Source of the DNA: Leucosporidium creatinivorum
Taxonomy: Eukaryota; Basidiomycota; Microbotryomycetes; Leucosporidiales; Leucosporidiaceae
NCBI GenBank assembly: GCA_001600635.1
Contig: BCKL01000008.1
Coordinates: forward strand, 653,770 to 717,769
Length of the DNA: 64,000 nt
Direction: 5' to 3'
A program made the position numbers and the translations under genes. The notes under the pieces were generated by a model. It ran no database searches and was not told the origin of the DNA. It worked only from the letters and a program-made list of their open reading frames with translations. Positions 34,707-46,728 of this stretch are shown here, one piece after another; positions within the stretch are counted from its first letter, which is position 1; every line of letters starts with the position of its first letter.

Positions 34707-36746
34707 CTACTCGAGGTCCACGTCGGGGTGAGACCACAGCTTGAACGTCCGGCTGTACTCTGCACTCGCGATGAAGCGGGCGTCTGTGCAAAAGCGAAGA
34801 GGAGGGTCAGCTCGGCTCGGTTCGGCGCAGGCTCATCTCCTCGACCGAAGGAGGGAGCAACAGAAGCGAGAGAAACAGCAACTCACCACTAGACACATCC
34901 ACGCTCATGACCTTGCCACTCTGATCGCTCGTCATGCTCTTGACCTGCTGCCAATCGTCCGCCGACCACACCTTGACCATCCCATCATACCCTCCACTAA
35001 CAAGGAACGATCCCGACACCGGGTATTCGGGTTTCTCCTCCCCCTCAGCACCATCGAGCGCCATATCATGCGATTTATCGGCCTCGGCCTTGATGTCGGC
35101 GAAGACGTCGAGGGAGGCAAAGCCGCGAGGGAGGGCTGTAGAGGGGTAGGAGGAGGTGGAGGAAGGAGGAGCTTGGAAGAATTTGAGGTCCGAGATGGCG
35201 GACTTGTGCGCGGGGATCGTGTAGATTGATTTGAGGGAACGGAGGTCCCAGATTCGGATCGTGTCGTCGTTGGAGCCGGTGGCGATTTGGTGGCTGTTTG
35301 AGCGTCGTTGGAGGGAAGGAGTAGGGGGTGAGAGTGGGAGAGGAAGGTCAGCGCGAAGGAGATGAAGAGGGAAGAGCGAGAAGCGCACCCGTTCGGCGAA
35401 AAGTCGATGGCGAGAATGTCCTTAACGTGCCCGTCGAGGACCATGCAAGTCTTGCCAGACCTCAAGTCCCACACTCGACCAATCGCATCCAGTCCACTTT
35501 GAACGTCAAGAGCGTCAGTATATTCTCCCTCAAAGCTCGGCCTTCAAGCAACTCACCCCGTGCAAACCAGACTTCCATCCCCCTGGAACGCGATGCTATA
35601 CACCTCCTTACTATGCCCCTCCTGCAGCAGCAGCTCTTCTCCTCCTCGTTCGACGTCCCAGAGACGCCAAGTGCCGTCGTAGGAGGCGGAACCGAGGTAA
35701 CGGCCCGAAGGGTGGAAGCCGATGCGGCAGACTCGGGCGGAGTGGCCGGTGAGGGTTTGGAGGGGTGCGTCGCTGTTAGACAGAGGTGTTAATAATGGTG
35801 GGAAGAGAGGGAAGAAGGACGTAGACTGACCCGTCGAGTCCCCAAAGCTTGATGTCGTTGTCGGCGCCCGAGGTGGCAAAGTTGGTGGCGGTGCGCGACT
35901 GGGAGAGGGTCGCTTGTGGGTGCCATGCGACTCCTCCTATCCGCTCCTTGTGGGCTGTTGAATGGGAGGCGAGTCAGCTCGTTCAGCTGCAGCGAGCGGG
36001 ACGAAGCGAGAGCTCACCCTTGATCGTCTTGATCTCCTTGCAAGCGGGGACGCTCCACAACTTGGCGCTGCCGGTCCAGGAAGAGGTGAGGAGCATGGAG
36101 GAATCAGGCGAGAAGCGGAGGGAGGAGAGGGCTCGGGTGTCGCCGATCTGGGAGCCGAGGTTCGTAAAGGACTTGAGGTTGTTGAAGACGGCTCGGCGGA
36201 CGTCGATGAGGCGGCCGAGGGGGATGGTGGTTTCGGATCGTTGACGAGCTACACGCTTGCGTGCCCTGTACGCGCGAAGGAGGTCAGCCAGGTTGAATGA
36301 GCGATACGAGGGGGAGAGGCGCACCTAGGTAGCGAGAACTCGGCGATGTCCTTCCTAGCAGCCTTGAGATCCAATGTCCCCTCGGTGTAGAACTCTTCCT
36401 CCTTGTCCTCATCGCCATCCTCACTCCCACTACTGCTCTCCGCCTCCTCATCGCTCCCAACCTGCATCTTGGCATCCTTCTCCCTCTGCCGCTGCTGGCT
36501 CCACAAGTACCGCAATCGGTCCCTGCGATCCTCTGGCCGTTCTCCGAACAAGGTGATGGGCTCCCCTTGCTCGCGCAGGCGCAAGCGGACGTCGGCATCC
36601 TTGGTAGGGACCGCGATGCGCCGGGCGGATTGCTTGCGATCCAGCTCGGCCAACAGGCGCGCCGTCTCGGGATGCGAGGCTGACTCTTCAATGTCCATCT
36701 CCCTGTGCTCCAGGTCGGCGAAATCGATGCCTCCTTCGGTCGCCAT
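34707..36746 (-). CDS. PRP4: U4/U6 snRNP WD40 protein Prp4
   Basis: Spliceosome protein of the U4/U6 di-snRNP, partner of Prp3. From the ATG at 36746: the N-terminus includes [20 protein letters not shown], the SFM (splicing factor motif) of Prp4, then an acidic Glu/Asp/Ser stretch and [19 protein letters not shown]. Seven WD repeats follow with GH/WD landmarks: [118 protein letters not shown] and [17 protein letters not shown], ending [12 protein letters not shown] at 34707. Several short introns. It fits in an intron-rich genome and is a firm call. Confidence 0.93.
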
Positions 36747-37080
36747 GGTGGGCTGACTTGGCTGCTGTGAGGCGACGAGAAGGTGGGAGGGGAGGGCGAG
36801 CTTGAAAGAGCTGTAGGAGGTCGGCGAGAGATCTCTGTAGCAGGGCTTGAAAGCTGTAGAACAATACGCTGTCGAAGTAGCTTGGGACGAGCAAAGATGA
36901 GGCGGGAGGGAGACCTGTGAACTTGGGCGCGCTGCTCGTTGCCCTCCTCCTCATCACTCGTCGCTTCTCAGCTCTCGTCTCGCCCGCCCGCTCGTACCAG
37001 CTTACAGGAGGCTCGCTTCGCTTCTACTACAGGCGCTTCTGACCGCTTCAACAAGCTAGAGCGACCGCTTCTTCACCACC
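36747..37080. promoter_or_regulatory. Divergent promoter, PRP4 / p24 gene
   Basis: The 334 bp between divergent starts. CTGTAG occurs three times on the PRP4 side (36811, 36834, 36853) and CTACAG near 37026. No gene. Confidence 0.45.
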
Positions 37081-37967
37081 ATGTTGCGGCTACCCTTGGT
37101 CGTCGCGTTCCTCTCTCTCTTGCACCTCTCCTCGGCGCTCTACTTTTACCTCGACGCGGGCGAGAACCGCTGCTTCCTTGAGGAGCTGCCTAAAGACACT
37201 ATCGTCGTCGGTGAGTCCTGCAGCTTTACAGCTCTGCGCGAGGGCCAAGGGACGTGTCGAGAGCAGGAGGACTGAGCTGACGCCTAACTGTGCGTCAATA
37301 GGTCACTACAAGGCCGAGGAATGGCAAGAGTCGACCAAGAATTACATCGTCAATGATCAACTAGGCATCCAAATCGTCGTACAGGTCCGTTTACAGCTCG
37401 CTCCGGCCGCTTCGCTTTCCTTGCGAACGCGTGACTGATCCTCCTCCCATCTCGGCTTTTCACTGCAACAGGAAGTCGACAGCGGTGACAAGGTGGTCAA
37501 CACGCGCGGTCTCCCTCAAGGCAAATTCACCTTCACCTCCCACGAAGCCGGAGACCACACCATCTGCCTCCGCTCCAACTACACCGGCGGATGGTTCTCC
37601 ACCCCACAAGTGCGCATGCACCTCGACATCGCCGTTGGAGAAGCCAAGGTGGACGAGGAGGGCGAGCGGGAGCATGTCAAGGACCTGGCGGGCAAGGTCA
37701 AAGACTTGAACTCGCGGTTGGCGGATATCAGGAGGGAGCAGGTGTTCCAGAGGGAGAGGGAGGCAGAGTTCAGGAGCCTGAGCGAGACGACCAACTCGAG
37801 GGCTGTGTGGTGGAGTATCATGCAGCTCGTCACTCTCATCTGCACCTGCACTTGGCAGCTCAGGCATCTCCGAATGTTCTTCGAGTCCAAGAAGCTGTAC
37901 GTTTCTGAGCTTCGGTCGAGCTTGCTCGAGTTTCTTACTGACTTGTCTGCCCCCTCGCAGTCGATAG
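37081..37967 (+). CDS. p24 family ER-Golgi cargo receptor (alpha class, Erp/TMED9-like)
   Basis: Type I membrane protein of COPI/COPII vesicles. Signal peptide MLRLPLVVAFLSLLHLSSA, then the p24-alpha opening LYFYLDAGENRCFLEELPKD. The GOLD domain includes QIVVQEVDSGDKVVNTRG, KFTFTSHEAGDHTICLRSNY and VRMHLDIAVGE. A coiled coil (KVKDLNSRLADIRREQVFQR) precedes the membrane helix WWSIMQLVTLICTCTWQLRH. The tail LRMFFESKKLR carries the Phe-Phe and dibasic signals typical of p24 sorting; the last exon supplies only the final Arg. Three introns. Confidence 0.9.
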
Positions 37968-38368
37968 CTGGGTGTCAGCTGTAGGGCGTGTAGAAAGACG
38001 AGACGACGAAAGTCGGCGCGGAATGGAACCCCGGTCTCAGTCGAGTCCGTGTCGATTGGAGGATGCGAAGCTCGCTCAGTACGATACAGCTACTCAGCGA
38101 TGCGACTATGATCGTCTCGCGAGACGCAGGAACCGCTTCCACTCGGCAGGATGACCTGACCGAAAGATTGAAAACTCGGCGAGTCGCTCTTCGCTTCCGC
38201 TGACGAGGTACAGCCAGTACCCAGCTCGAATGCACTTCCAAGCACTGACTAACGGACCGGAGAACTACCACCAAGTTGCTTAGCCCGCTGTTCACCCTTA
38301 TGAACCCAAAACCTAGGACCGAGCCCTCTCTCATCCCCACTCCTTCCGTCCGCTCGCGAGACAATTCA
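37968..38368. other. Convergent 3' spacer, p24 / cysteine-rich copy A
   Basis: About 400 bp of noncoding sequence between convergent stops. No gene, repeat or hairpin terminator seen. Confidence 0.4.
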
Positions 38369-40074
38369 CTAGAGTACAGTACCAGGCTCGTCTCCGACAT
38401 TCCCAACAATCGTTGGATTGGCAGCGCACGGCGTGTTGGTGCCCTTGACTGATGATAGCGACCGCCGAGGCGGAGGTTCAGTCAAAGCCATGAGCAACAA
38501 ATGAGTGTGGACATACCGTAGCAGTCGATGTCACGGTATACAATCAGCTCACATACTGCGTTCGAGTCTGTCGGAGACCAAGAACGTCAGTCAAAGGTGT
38601 CAATAAGATGAGGGGTCGGCGAGAAATCTCAGCTCACCGAGCGGAATGTCGGCGCAAGTCTTCTGATCGATGTCCAACAGATTGACCGCCCCGGGGGACC
38701 CCTGTGATTCTACAAAGCCAGGGTTCTCGGGGAGCTCGGAACAGTAACAGAGCCCATCACGGGGTGTGTAAATCGCGTTGAGGCTGTCTGCTCGGCGGAG
38801 AGGAATCCGGAGTCAATGCAGCAAGACGATGCGGTCGTGAAGAGTTCGATAAACTTACATCCCTGGTTATAGCAGAGCCTTATGCAGTCCCTCTCGAACG
38901 CTGCTTCCTTGGGGATCACGGCCGTCGACTCGGGGAATCTGAAGTTCGAGTACGCGTTGAGGAGGCGGTAGTAAGGCTTTGACTCGCTGCGGCAGGTGTT
39001 CTTGTAGGAGTAGAAGCCATCTATGCAAGTGACGGAGGAGGAGGTGCAGCTGAGGGCGAAAGCAGGGCAGTCGGTGCAGGTCAGGCCGGCTGGGTCGATC
39101 CAGGTAGGGGAGGGGCACTCTGTGTAGCATTTGCGCTTGTAGAGTTTGAAGCCAGGGGTACTGTGAAAGAGTTAGCCGTCAGCTACTGCTACTTCTCGGA
39201 GTACAGAGGCCCGAGAGCCCGAGGCAGAGCTCGGCGATCGTCTTGCGCGCGCGGAACACGGCGCTCACCAACTCAAAGGTCGGGTGGCGTCGCACTTGGA
39301 AGCGTTAGGATCATACTCGGAGCACGAGGTGCAGGCGCGAGCTCCGGCTGCGAGTAAGGAGGACGAGGTTAGCTCGGCGCCGAGAAGTCGACTAGCGAAC
39401 AGCCACTCACTCGTCGCTCCAAAAGTTCCAGCTGGGCATGAAGGCTTGCACTGTGAGCCATTCAGGAAGAAGGGCGAACGGCAAGCGGTAGCAGCGGTGG
39501 GAGTGCAGGTCGTGCTGCCGATGAAGTGGATCGAACAGGCGGAGCAGACGTGGTCTGCGAAGGGGCGGGCTCAGTCAGATGCTGGGTCCGTATGAGGCTC
39601 AGATACACTCACCCTTGCCGTAGAAGCCGCTTGGGCAGGCCGAGACGCAACGTTTGGTCGCTTTGTCGAGGAACTTGGTTGAGCTGCTCGGCGATGCGAA
39701 GAGTCAGCCTTCCGCCGCAGTTGCGCGAGCCGAGTAGAGACGTTTGACGCACCACGTGAGTGCACCAGCACTGTTGCATGTTGCGGCGTCCTTGAAGGTG
39801 GAGGTGCAGGGCACGCACTTGGTCTCTGAGGCGGGAGAAGGTGAGCGAGGGTTCTGCATTCGCTCAGAGCTACAGCGCGCCAAAAGACGTACTCAAGAGA
39901 TATTGACCCTTAACACAGGTTGCAGCGACTGCGATTGAGGTAAATGAGTTGCGAGCGCGTCGAGCGAGAAGTCAAGAAGCGGGAGAGCTCACCTGCTCGC
40001 TCGTCCAGGGAGGTGGGGACGGCCTGAGTAGACGTAGCCAAGAGTAGAGCAGAGGCGAGTAGAGAGTATAGCAT
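38369..40074 (-). CDS. Secreted cysteine-rich protein, family copy A
   Basis: Extracellular or wall protein of unknown function; the family occurs five times in this window. Signal peptide MLYSLLASALLLATSTQAVP, then furin-like/EGF-receptor-type Cys repeats: CVKGQYLL, CTSTFKDAATCNSAGALTW, FLDKATKRCVSACPSGFYGK, CSACSIHFIGSTTC, TACRSPFFLNGSQCKPSCPA, GTFG, CPSPTWIDPAGLTCTDCPAF, ALSCTSSSVTCIDGFYSYKN. The C-terminal part has CIRLC...GLCYCSEL, a spacing like WSC carbohydrate-binding modules, then CELIVYRDIDCYG. The last exon (stop 38369) encodes VKGTNTPCAANP and a short tail. About ten exons, each roughly one Cys block. Its promoter and 5' exons are nearly identical to those of copy C. Confidence 0.75.
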
Positions 40075-40375
40075 TGCTTGTGAGCTGCCGAGTTGAAGAT
40101 AAGAGAACAAAGAGAGAAGCAGCACGAGACTTTGAGCTGAAGGAGCGGGAGCCGGAGCGCAGAGGGGAAGCGAGGAGAGGCCAGGCCGCTCTCGCTCAAT
40201 CGACTCGACCGAGTTACAATCGGGGCGGGAGATGTCTCGCCAAGCAAGTAGGGAGGACCTTGACTTCGTAACCCCCTCCATGGCTCCTCCAGCGCTGCTT
40301 TCGGCCTAAGGCAAGCCATGCAGACCAGCTTCAAACTTTCCGCCGAGCTCCGAGACGACGGGAGTGCCGCATCGT
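39420..40375. repeat. Duplicated block, unit 1 (copy A 5' half plus promoter)
   Basis: This segment and 53660-54611 are near-identical in exons, introns and upstream flank, in the same orientation. The similarity includes intron sequence and about 300 bp upstream of the ATG, then stops near 40376/54612. Beyond 39420/53660, toward the 3' ends of the genes, it falls to ordinary paralog level. Confidence 0.8.
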
Positions 40376-41043
40376 CAAGCTCCCATCGAAGGAGGCTACA
40401 GCGGCTCTTGTACGAACTCTGAACTTTTCGCGTACAATCCTGAACGGCCAGCGCGCACCCATCGACATTGTAGCGAGAGTCACAGCAGGCGCTTGCCGTC
40501 GCCGCGTAGCTGCAGCGACGGCCAAGGTGGGCTGAAGCACCTCTGAGAGTACTGAGCAATGCACCGAGCTCACCCCGCTCCCTGAAAAGTCATGATCTCG
40601 CTTTGCGCCCAAAGAGTGGCTACGCAGGAGGTGCGAAGCTCGCGCCGAGCCGTGAATTGAACCCAGCGACCTCTCATGCACGGCACGGTGAACCCCTCGC
40701 CGAGGCCAGCCAGGAGGACTAGCATTCGCCTGCACTGCTGCAGCTCCTACGATCACGGAGTTGCAAGGGCGCTAGCGTCTACAAACGCGCGTTCAGCACC
40801 GAGCCTCCGACATCGCCGAGCGGCTCCCTGGCTTCGATGAGCAGGTAGTCCAAGTCTCGCCGTTCGCCTAGTCTCCACGCGCATCGGACGAGTCGGCTTG
40901 GTGTTTTTGAAGCATGATGATAGCATCCTGGGCGACCACCACGCCCCCGCATGCTGCTCGGCATGCGTTGCCCCGTCCTCCGTGCACCACACCACAAATT
41001 CCAGTCGAGAAAACACACAAACAGCTCCAATCAAGTCCACCGT
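40376..41043. other. Intergenic region, cysteine-rich copy A / RPS15
   Basis: About 670 bp without a supported gene. It contains the far upstream part of copy A and the RPS15 3' UTR. A B-box-like patch near 40640-40690 was examined and rejected as a tRNA. Confidence 0.35.
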
Positions 41044-41765
41044 TTACTTGAGGGGGATCTGTGTAGAGCGGAGGTGTGGTCAGCGAGGGATGAGAGGAGA
41101 GTTCGGCGAACGAGGCGCACGAAACGGGAGGAGTGGGTGGCTCCGATTCCGGGACGTCCGTGGCGAACGGGCTTGTAGCTGATGGAGAACTCGGCGAGGT
41201 AGTATCCGGTCATCTCGGGCTTGATCTCGACGGCGTCTGATGGGAGCGAATGCGGTCAGCGACCAAGTCTCCGCCGAGCGCCGAGGTCTCGTAGACGACA
41301 GCGAGAAGTTGCAGCACAACTCACTGAAGACCTTTCCGTTGTAGATTCCGATGACGGAGCCAATCATCTCGGGGACGATGATCATGTCACGGAGGTGGGT
41401 CTTGACGCACTCGGGCTTCTCACCGGGAGCGGCCTCCTTCTTGGCGGTGCGGAGCTTCTTCATGAGGGCCATAGGCTTGCGCTTGAGCCCACGCTGGAAG
41501 CGTCGGCGAGCACGAGCGTGGACCAGCTCGGTGAAGGCAGCCGAGTCGAGGTCGAGGAGCTGCGAGAGCTGTGGGTGGGTGGGAACGCGTGGATCGGCGA
41601 GGCGGCGAGGTGGAGTAGGGGAGGAAGACGGAGCGCAAGGTCAGCCCAGTGGTCCGACGTAGAGAGGTACATGGCAACGAGCGAACGCACCTCGACACCA
41701 CGGTAGGTGAACTTCTTGAAGGTGCGGGCACGGCGGTTCGCGGCGGCGATCTCGTCGGCGTTCAT
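41044..41765 (-). CDS. RPS15: 40S ribosomal protein S15 (uS19)
   Basis: Small-subunit ribosomal protein at the head near the decoding region. Exons give [120 protein letters not shown] and the terminal SRFIPLK, the last four residues from a separate exon. Stop 41044. The start at 41765 ([12 protein letters not shown]) lacks a longer N-terminus but agrees with several fungal S15 proteins; an upstream noncoding exon is possible. Four introns. Confidence 0.95.
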
Positions 41766-43137
41766 AATGGGCCTGTGGTGTGTAAGATGATAGCAGAGGG
41801 CGAAAGGAGGATGGTAGGGAGAGGGAAGAGGGTCAGCGCCCGCTTCTAGTGCGAACTGGGCACGCGTTGCGAGTGGTCCAATTTGGGCAGCATGCACCCC
41901 TGCAGAACGAGCAGCATTTCCTCCTGTACATCGTCCTGTGCAACCTCTTCCCGCTGCTGTCTGCTGGAGCCCTACAGAGGCAGAGGTTCCCCCTCCCGCT
42001 GAGTCTCCTCCCTCCGCTCGAGCAGCACCTCCCCCTGCTCAGCACAGAGGCCTTGGTTCCCCCTTGCTGCACCAGTCCATCACGGGTACATTCGTTGCCC
42101 CTGCGCCCGCTGCTGCTCCCGCCCCTGTAGCCCTCCCAGCGCTGCCCAGCGAGAGGGCACAGTTTTTCGTCGATTCCTCGAGTTCAAGCGGACGGCAGAG
42201 GGCGGGAGTGGTGAGAGTCGTGTAGGAGGGTGGCGGGGTGTATGTAGGTGCACAGGCATGCGAACCAACCGAGTTGAAGACTGACAGTTGGGCGAGGACA
42301 CGGTCAAAGGTGGAATCCCAGCCTCCGCGACTTGCTCTGGCAGCGCAGTCCCGTTTGGGAGCCCCAAAAAGTTGACCCGAACGGGGGTGACCTGCTCCGG
42401 CAAAGGTTGGTCCTGTAGTGAAGTCAAGTGGAGAGTGGGTGAGCGAAGAGAAGCTCTGAGCAGTTTCGGACACCTCTGTACTATCGTGCGCTAGCAGAGC
42501 TCCGTTAGCACTCAGCGAACGAGCGAAAGCCATCGCCGAGCTCTGCGAAACGCTCAAACCGAGATGGCGATGCACAATCTAGCGCTTCGTCCATGCATGG
42601 TCTCTTAGGACATATACTCCGCCTCCCTGGAGCCAAGGGTAGGCCTTGCCTGCTGAGCAGCAGCACCGTCTCCAAGCTATCGCCGAAGGGCTGACTCGGC
42701 GCAGGTCCGATGGGTGATAAAGAAAGATTGAGGTGTTGGTGACCATTCGGGCTCGAATGTGAACGCTGTAATAACCTCCTACTCACCCCCGGCGCCGGTC
42801 AGAGGAGCGAGAGAGCGTCGCGACAGACGAATTCGGCGCCAGCTCGGCTTTGAGGGGTCACTGCAGTATCGGAGCAGCTTGAGGTACATTTGAGCAACCT
42901 TGCTTTCCCTTTGAGCAGCTCTTCCAACCTGTTGAACCACATTTCTCGCTCCTCCAATTTGTTTCCTGACCTCGCTCTTAAGGGTTAGTACGGAGCATTG
43001 CTCGCCCTTTGCCTCTCTCCCTTCTCCTGCTCGCTCGTCTCTTGCTTCGGCTCTCGTACAGCTGTACAGGAGGAAAGTACAAGTCGACTGCTACCCCTCA
43101 ACCACCTACAGCAACCCTCACTCGAAGCCCTACTAGG
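41766..43137. promoter_or_regulatory. Divergent intergenic region, RPS15 / F-box gene
   Basis: About 1.37 kb between divergent starts. No gene with family resemblance. A Cys-containing open frame on the minus strand near 41840-42070 has no homology I recognise and no splice logic. Pyrimidine-rich tracts (42000-42040, 42100-42130) and TCGGCG copies (around 42280-42300, 42675-42700) are present. It includes the RPS15 promoter and, near 43050-43137, the F-box leader. Confidence 0.4.
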
Positions 43138-44316
43138 ATGGACAACCCGCTCGAAGCTGGCTCCCCTCCTCTCGCTCAGCCCGACGAAGCTCCCCGTCAG
43201 CTCCCCACGCTCCCCACCGAGATCCTGCAGCGTATCATTCAACTAGCGCTACCTCGAATCTCCTTCACCACCTTCCGAGAGCGCTACGACGTCCTCCTCA
43301 AATGCTGCCGCGTTAACAAGCTCTGGGCGGCGCTCGCGCAGGTGGAGCTATACCGCCATGTCAGCCTCACGGAGAAGCGCGCAGCGATCGCTTTCGGTCA
43401 AGGCAAGCGTCCCCCTTCGCTCAAGTCGCTCCGTCTCCTCGTCGACGACGACGAAGCGCAGGCCGCCGAGGTGCCGACGCCGCATGTGCGAACCTTGCTG
43501 GAAGCAACCTCGAGACTCGAAATGCTACAAGTTGTTGCTGCTAGGGACTGCGTGGGTCCGCCCCGTGTGCACCTCGAGGCGCTCTCGGCAGCTCTCGACA
43601 AAGGTGCGCCGAGACCGCTCGATCTGGGTGGTGTCCGCTGACACGCTACAATTGCAGGTCTCAAAGATCTTACAATCGACTACTGTCCTTTCATCTCGAC
43701 GCCCGACGACACTCGACTCGTCGGCAAGACCCTTCGTCGCCTTACTCTCTCCTTCCAAACCTCGGCCACGATCGCCTCGCTCCTCCTCTTGGCGCAGCTA
43801 CCACATCTCAACACTCTTCTTCTCGTTCATTCCAACCCGCCAGAGCCCGGGGCCGAAACGAGGGCCCTCGAGCACGCTCTCCTCGCTCATACCGCTCGGC
43901 TCACGTCGTTCGCCCTTGCCTTCAATTCGAACGACAGTCACTACACGCTGCGGGATGGCGTTTGGACGAGCTTCAAGACACTGGGCACACTTATGCTGGA
44001 CTGCAATGCCCCTATGGCTACCATCCTTCCTCTCTTGTCCAAGGCGCCTCTAGCTCACCTCCGCCTCCGCCTTCCATGGGACCTGCTAGCCGCCGTCAAC
44101 GTGCTTTCGGGCATCTACGAGGCACTTTCGACTACCCCCGAGACCCGGGGATCCCTGCGACGTCTCGCGGTCCCAGCCTTCGACGGCGACGAAGGCGCGG
44201 CGCGAGAATCCCTAGCCGACCTCTGCTCAAAACGGGACATTGAGTTGGTGGAAAGGCCCAGCTTTGAGCATGACCACGCTGTTCAGTCTCTTGAGGACGC
44301 TCTCGAAGATTGGTGA
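43138..44316 (+). CDS. F-box protein, LRR-like
   Basis: Probable substrate adaptor of an SCF ubiquitin ligase. After an acidic start (MDNPLEAGSPP) comes the F-box: QLPTLPTEILQRIIQLALPR, then CCRVNKLWAALAQVELYRHV. The remaining sequence has Leu-rich repeat-like periodicity: LKSLRLLVDD, SRLEMLQVVAA, GLKDLTIDYCPF, LPHLNTLLLV, FKTLGTLMLDC, APLAHLRLRL, SLRRLAVPAF. One intron is clear at about 43601-43659, joining DKG to LKDL. A GTGAGT at the stop may start a 3' intron, but it does not alter the stop (Trp then TGA either way). A frameshifted copy of its first quarter lies at 60769-61022. Confidence 0.8.
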
Positions 44317-44602
44317 GTGGCTCCTACTTGCCACTTCGCGCCTCGTTTGCTGACGGTTCGCTCGCTCGCTCGCAGGTGAAGCCGAGTAGCAGCAGGCCAG
44401 GCGGTGCTTGAAATGTCTAGCAGCGCGAGCGGAACAATGGAACAGAGCTTAGCTGTACTCTCTCGACTGTCTACGCGAGCCGAGCGCAGCGGATGAGTAA
44501 CTTGAGAGCGAGAGCCTCGAGAAGGCTCGAGGCTTGCTCGCGCACCCTTGCGGTCATAATCCATGCCATGAGCCATACAGTACACCCACTGGCGAGACAA
44601 AG

Positions 44603-46327
44603 CTACGTGCTCTGCACGCCGGGATCGGCAGCGCACGGCGTGTTGGTTCCGTCGACTGTCGGGAGCGAACGTCGAGGCCTCGGGTCAGCTCTGCGAGAGG
44701 ACGGCGACAGAGAGAGTGTACAAACCGTAGCAGACCTCATCACGGTAGACCACACGCTCACATACTCCATACAGGTCTGCAGAAGAGGGTATTTCGTCAG
44801 CAAACGTCCCCGACTTGACCGCGAAGCCATCGCCGAGCACTCACTCAATCGCTCATCAGTGCAGGGCGTCCTCTCGTGGCCGAGCACACCTGTCCAGAAG
44901 CTCGCAATGAACATAGCGGTAATGCCAGCTACCTTCCTCGAGCCGCTGAAGTCGAGGTCGTTCGAACAGGTGCAGAAGGGAGGGTCGGGCCGGAAGTCCA
45001 TGTTGAACTCGACGAAATCGTCTGTTGTGCGAGCGAGAGGGTGAGCGGTCGAGCTGCAAGAGAAGGGAGACTTTAGTACTCGCCTGAATGCGTGGCGCAA
45101 AAGTCGACACACTCCCTCTCCGTCTTGGCTTGGGCTGTCGAAAAGTCAAAAGTGGTTGCAGCCGAAGAAGCGACGCCCGGGATGCGGTAGTAGGCCTTTG
45201 ACTGGCTGGCACAAGTGTTCATGGAGGGGACGTATGGCGCCTCGCATGTGAGGACCTCGGTAGCGGTGCAGGTGAGGACGTGGGCGGGACAGTCGAGGCA
45301 GACCTTGCCCGTCGGGTCGGTGAAGGTGGCGGCGGGGCAGGAGCCGAGGCATTTGCCTTTGTACAGCTTGGTGCGGTAGACGCTGTGAATTAGAAGATGG
45401 TTAGCTTAGGGTAGCGAACAAGCCGTTGGAGCGTGCACGGTTCCCGAGGAAGTGCGAGAGCTCGGCGATAATTTGCCAGCTGTTGGGAGCGGACTTACCA
45501 GCTAAGAGCTTCGGTAGAGGTACAAGTCGAAGCATGAAGATCGAGCTTGGAGCAAGGCGTGCAGGCTCGGGGTCCAGCTGTGAGGCTTTCGAAGGTCAGC
45601 TCAGAGCCTCATTCTCGCCGAAAAGCCCGACACTCACTTTCCGCCCCAAACGTCCCAGCAGGACAAGCAGTAACGCACTTCCCCTCCGTTAAGAAGCGAG
45701 GTGAACGACAGCCAGTAGCGCCGATAGCCGTGCAGGTCGAGCTGCCGAGCCATCGACCAGCGCAGGGGGAGCAGACGTTGCCTGTCGAGGAGATGTCAGA
45801 GTTAGCTTGGGGCATTATGTGAGGGTCAGAGGAAACTCACTCCTCCCGTAGAAACCATCGGGGCACACGGCGACGCATTGGTGGGTCGTCTTGTCCAGAA
45901 ACTTGGTCGAGCTGCTCGGCGAAGAGGGAAGATCAGCTCCTGCTGCCCAGTCTCAAGGCGGGAAGCGTCGCTGGCTTACCACGAGGTAGCTCCAGCACTA
46001 TTACACGCTGTGGCATCGTCGAAAGTCGAAGTGCATGGCACACATTTGCTTTCTGCTCGGCGCAAAGATGAGGGAGGTCAGCTCGGCTTTGTGCAGACCT
46101 ACGAGGGCTCGGCAGGTCGAGAAAAATCCTACTCAGGAAGTATTGACCAGGAGGGCAGGTCCTGGGTACACCGACTGGTGTAGCAGAGGTCAGCAACGGC
46201 GAACGGCAGCTAGGGGAAGGAGGCGGGCACAGAGAGGCTCACTCTCTCGCTCTGCGATCTCGGCGGCGGCGGGAAGAGCTCGGGCGCTAGCGGTGAGGAG
46301 TAGGACAGCGGCGAGAAAACGGAGCAT
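44603..46327 (-). CDS. Secreted cysteine-rich protein, family copy B
   Basis: Paralog of copy A. Signal peptide MLRFLAAVLLLTASARALPA; Cys repeats FLDKTTHQCVAVCPDGFYGR, CSPCAGRWLGSSTC, GCRSPRFLTEGKCVTACPAG, TFGAE, CTPCSKLDLHASTCTSTEAL, KLYKGKCLGSCPAATFTDPT, KVCLDCPAHVLTCTATEVLT and CASQSKAYYRIPG. The WSC-like part is KTERECVDFCATHSG followed by PPFCTCSND; then VCERVVYRDEVCYG. The last exon encodes VDGTNTPCAADPGVQST with stop at 44603. It converges on the F-box gene and lies downstream of RPN7. It has the same number and order of Cys blocks as copy A but is well diverged. Confidence 0.75.
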
Positions 46328-46728
46328 GATCGTCGAGCAGCACGTAGAGGAAAGCGAGGGAGAGCGAAAGAGCAATGCGAGAATAGAAAGAGGGAACCGG
46401 ACAAAGACTCGAAGCGGTCAGGAGGGGGAAGAGGGTTCCGAGAGCGAAAAGATCGGCACAGTGGCACTTAGTGCTACTTTGAGCCTGCGCCCATTACTGA
46501 CACCCCCTGCCATCGTCAAATGACCGCAGTGGGCGGACGATCATCGCCGAACCCCTTCCTCGGCGAAGGTGAACCCTCGCGCAGGTGTCCACTCGACGAG
46601 GCGCAATCTCGACAAAAACCTGTATTTTCGCCCAACCTCCACCTCCGCTCTCTCTCATCTCTCCCGTCTCGCGCCCTCTCCCCGAAGATACAGCGCAACC
46701 GTCATTCCATCTGATCCCCCCTGCTCAA
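46328..46728. promoter_or_regulatory. Copy B upstream region
   Basis: The 401 bp between copy B's start and the RPN7 stop, both minus. No gene. Two TCGGCG/CGCCGA copies at about 46546-46564. Confidence 0.4.

Noticed and set aside
40620-40760. tRNA-like patch on the minus strand with a GGGTTCAATTC B-box
   Set aside because: The T-stem and anticodon stem do not pair, and no acceptor stem can be drawn.
41833-42072. Cys-rich minus-strand frame near the RPS15 promoter as a sixth family member
   Set aside because: Cys spacing differs, there is no signal peptide, and no companion exons are seen.
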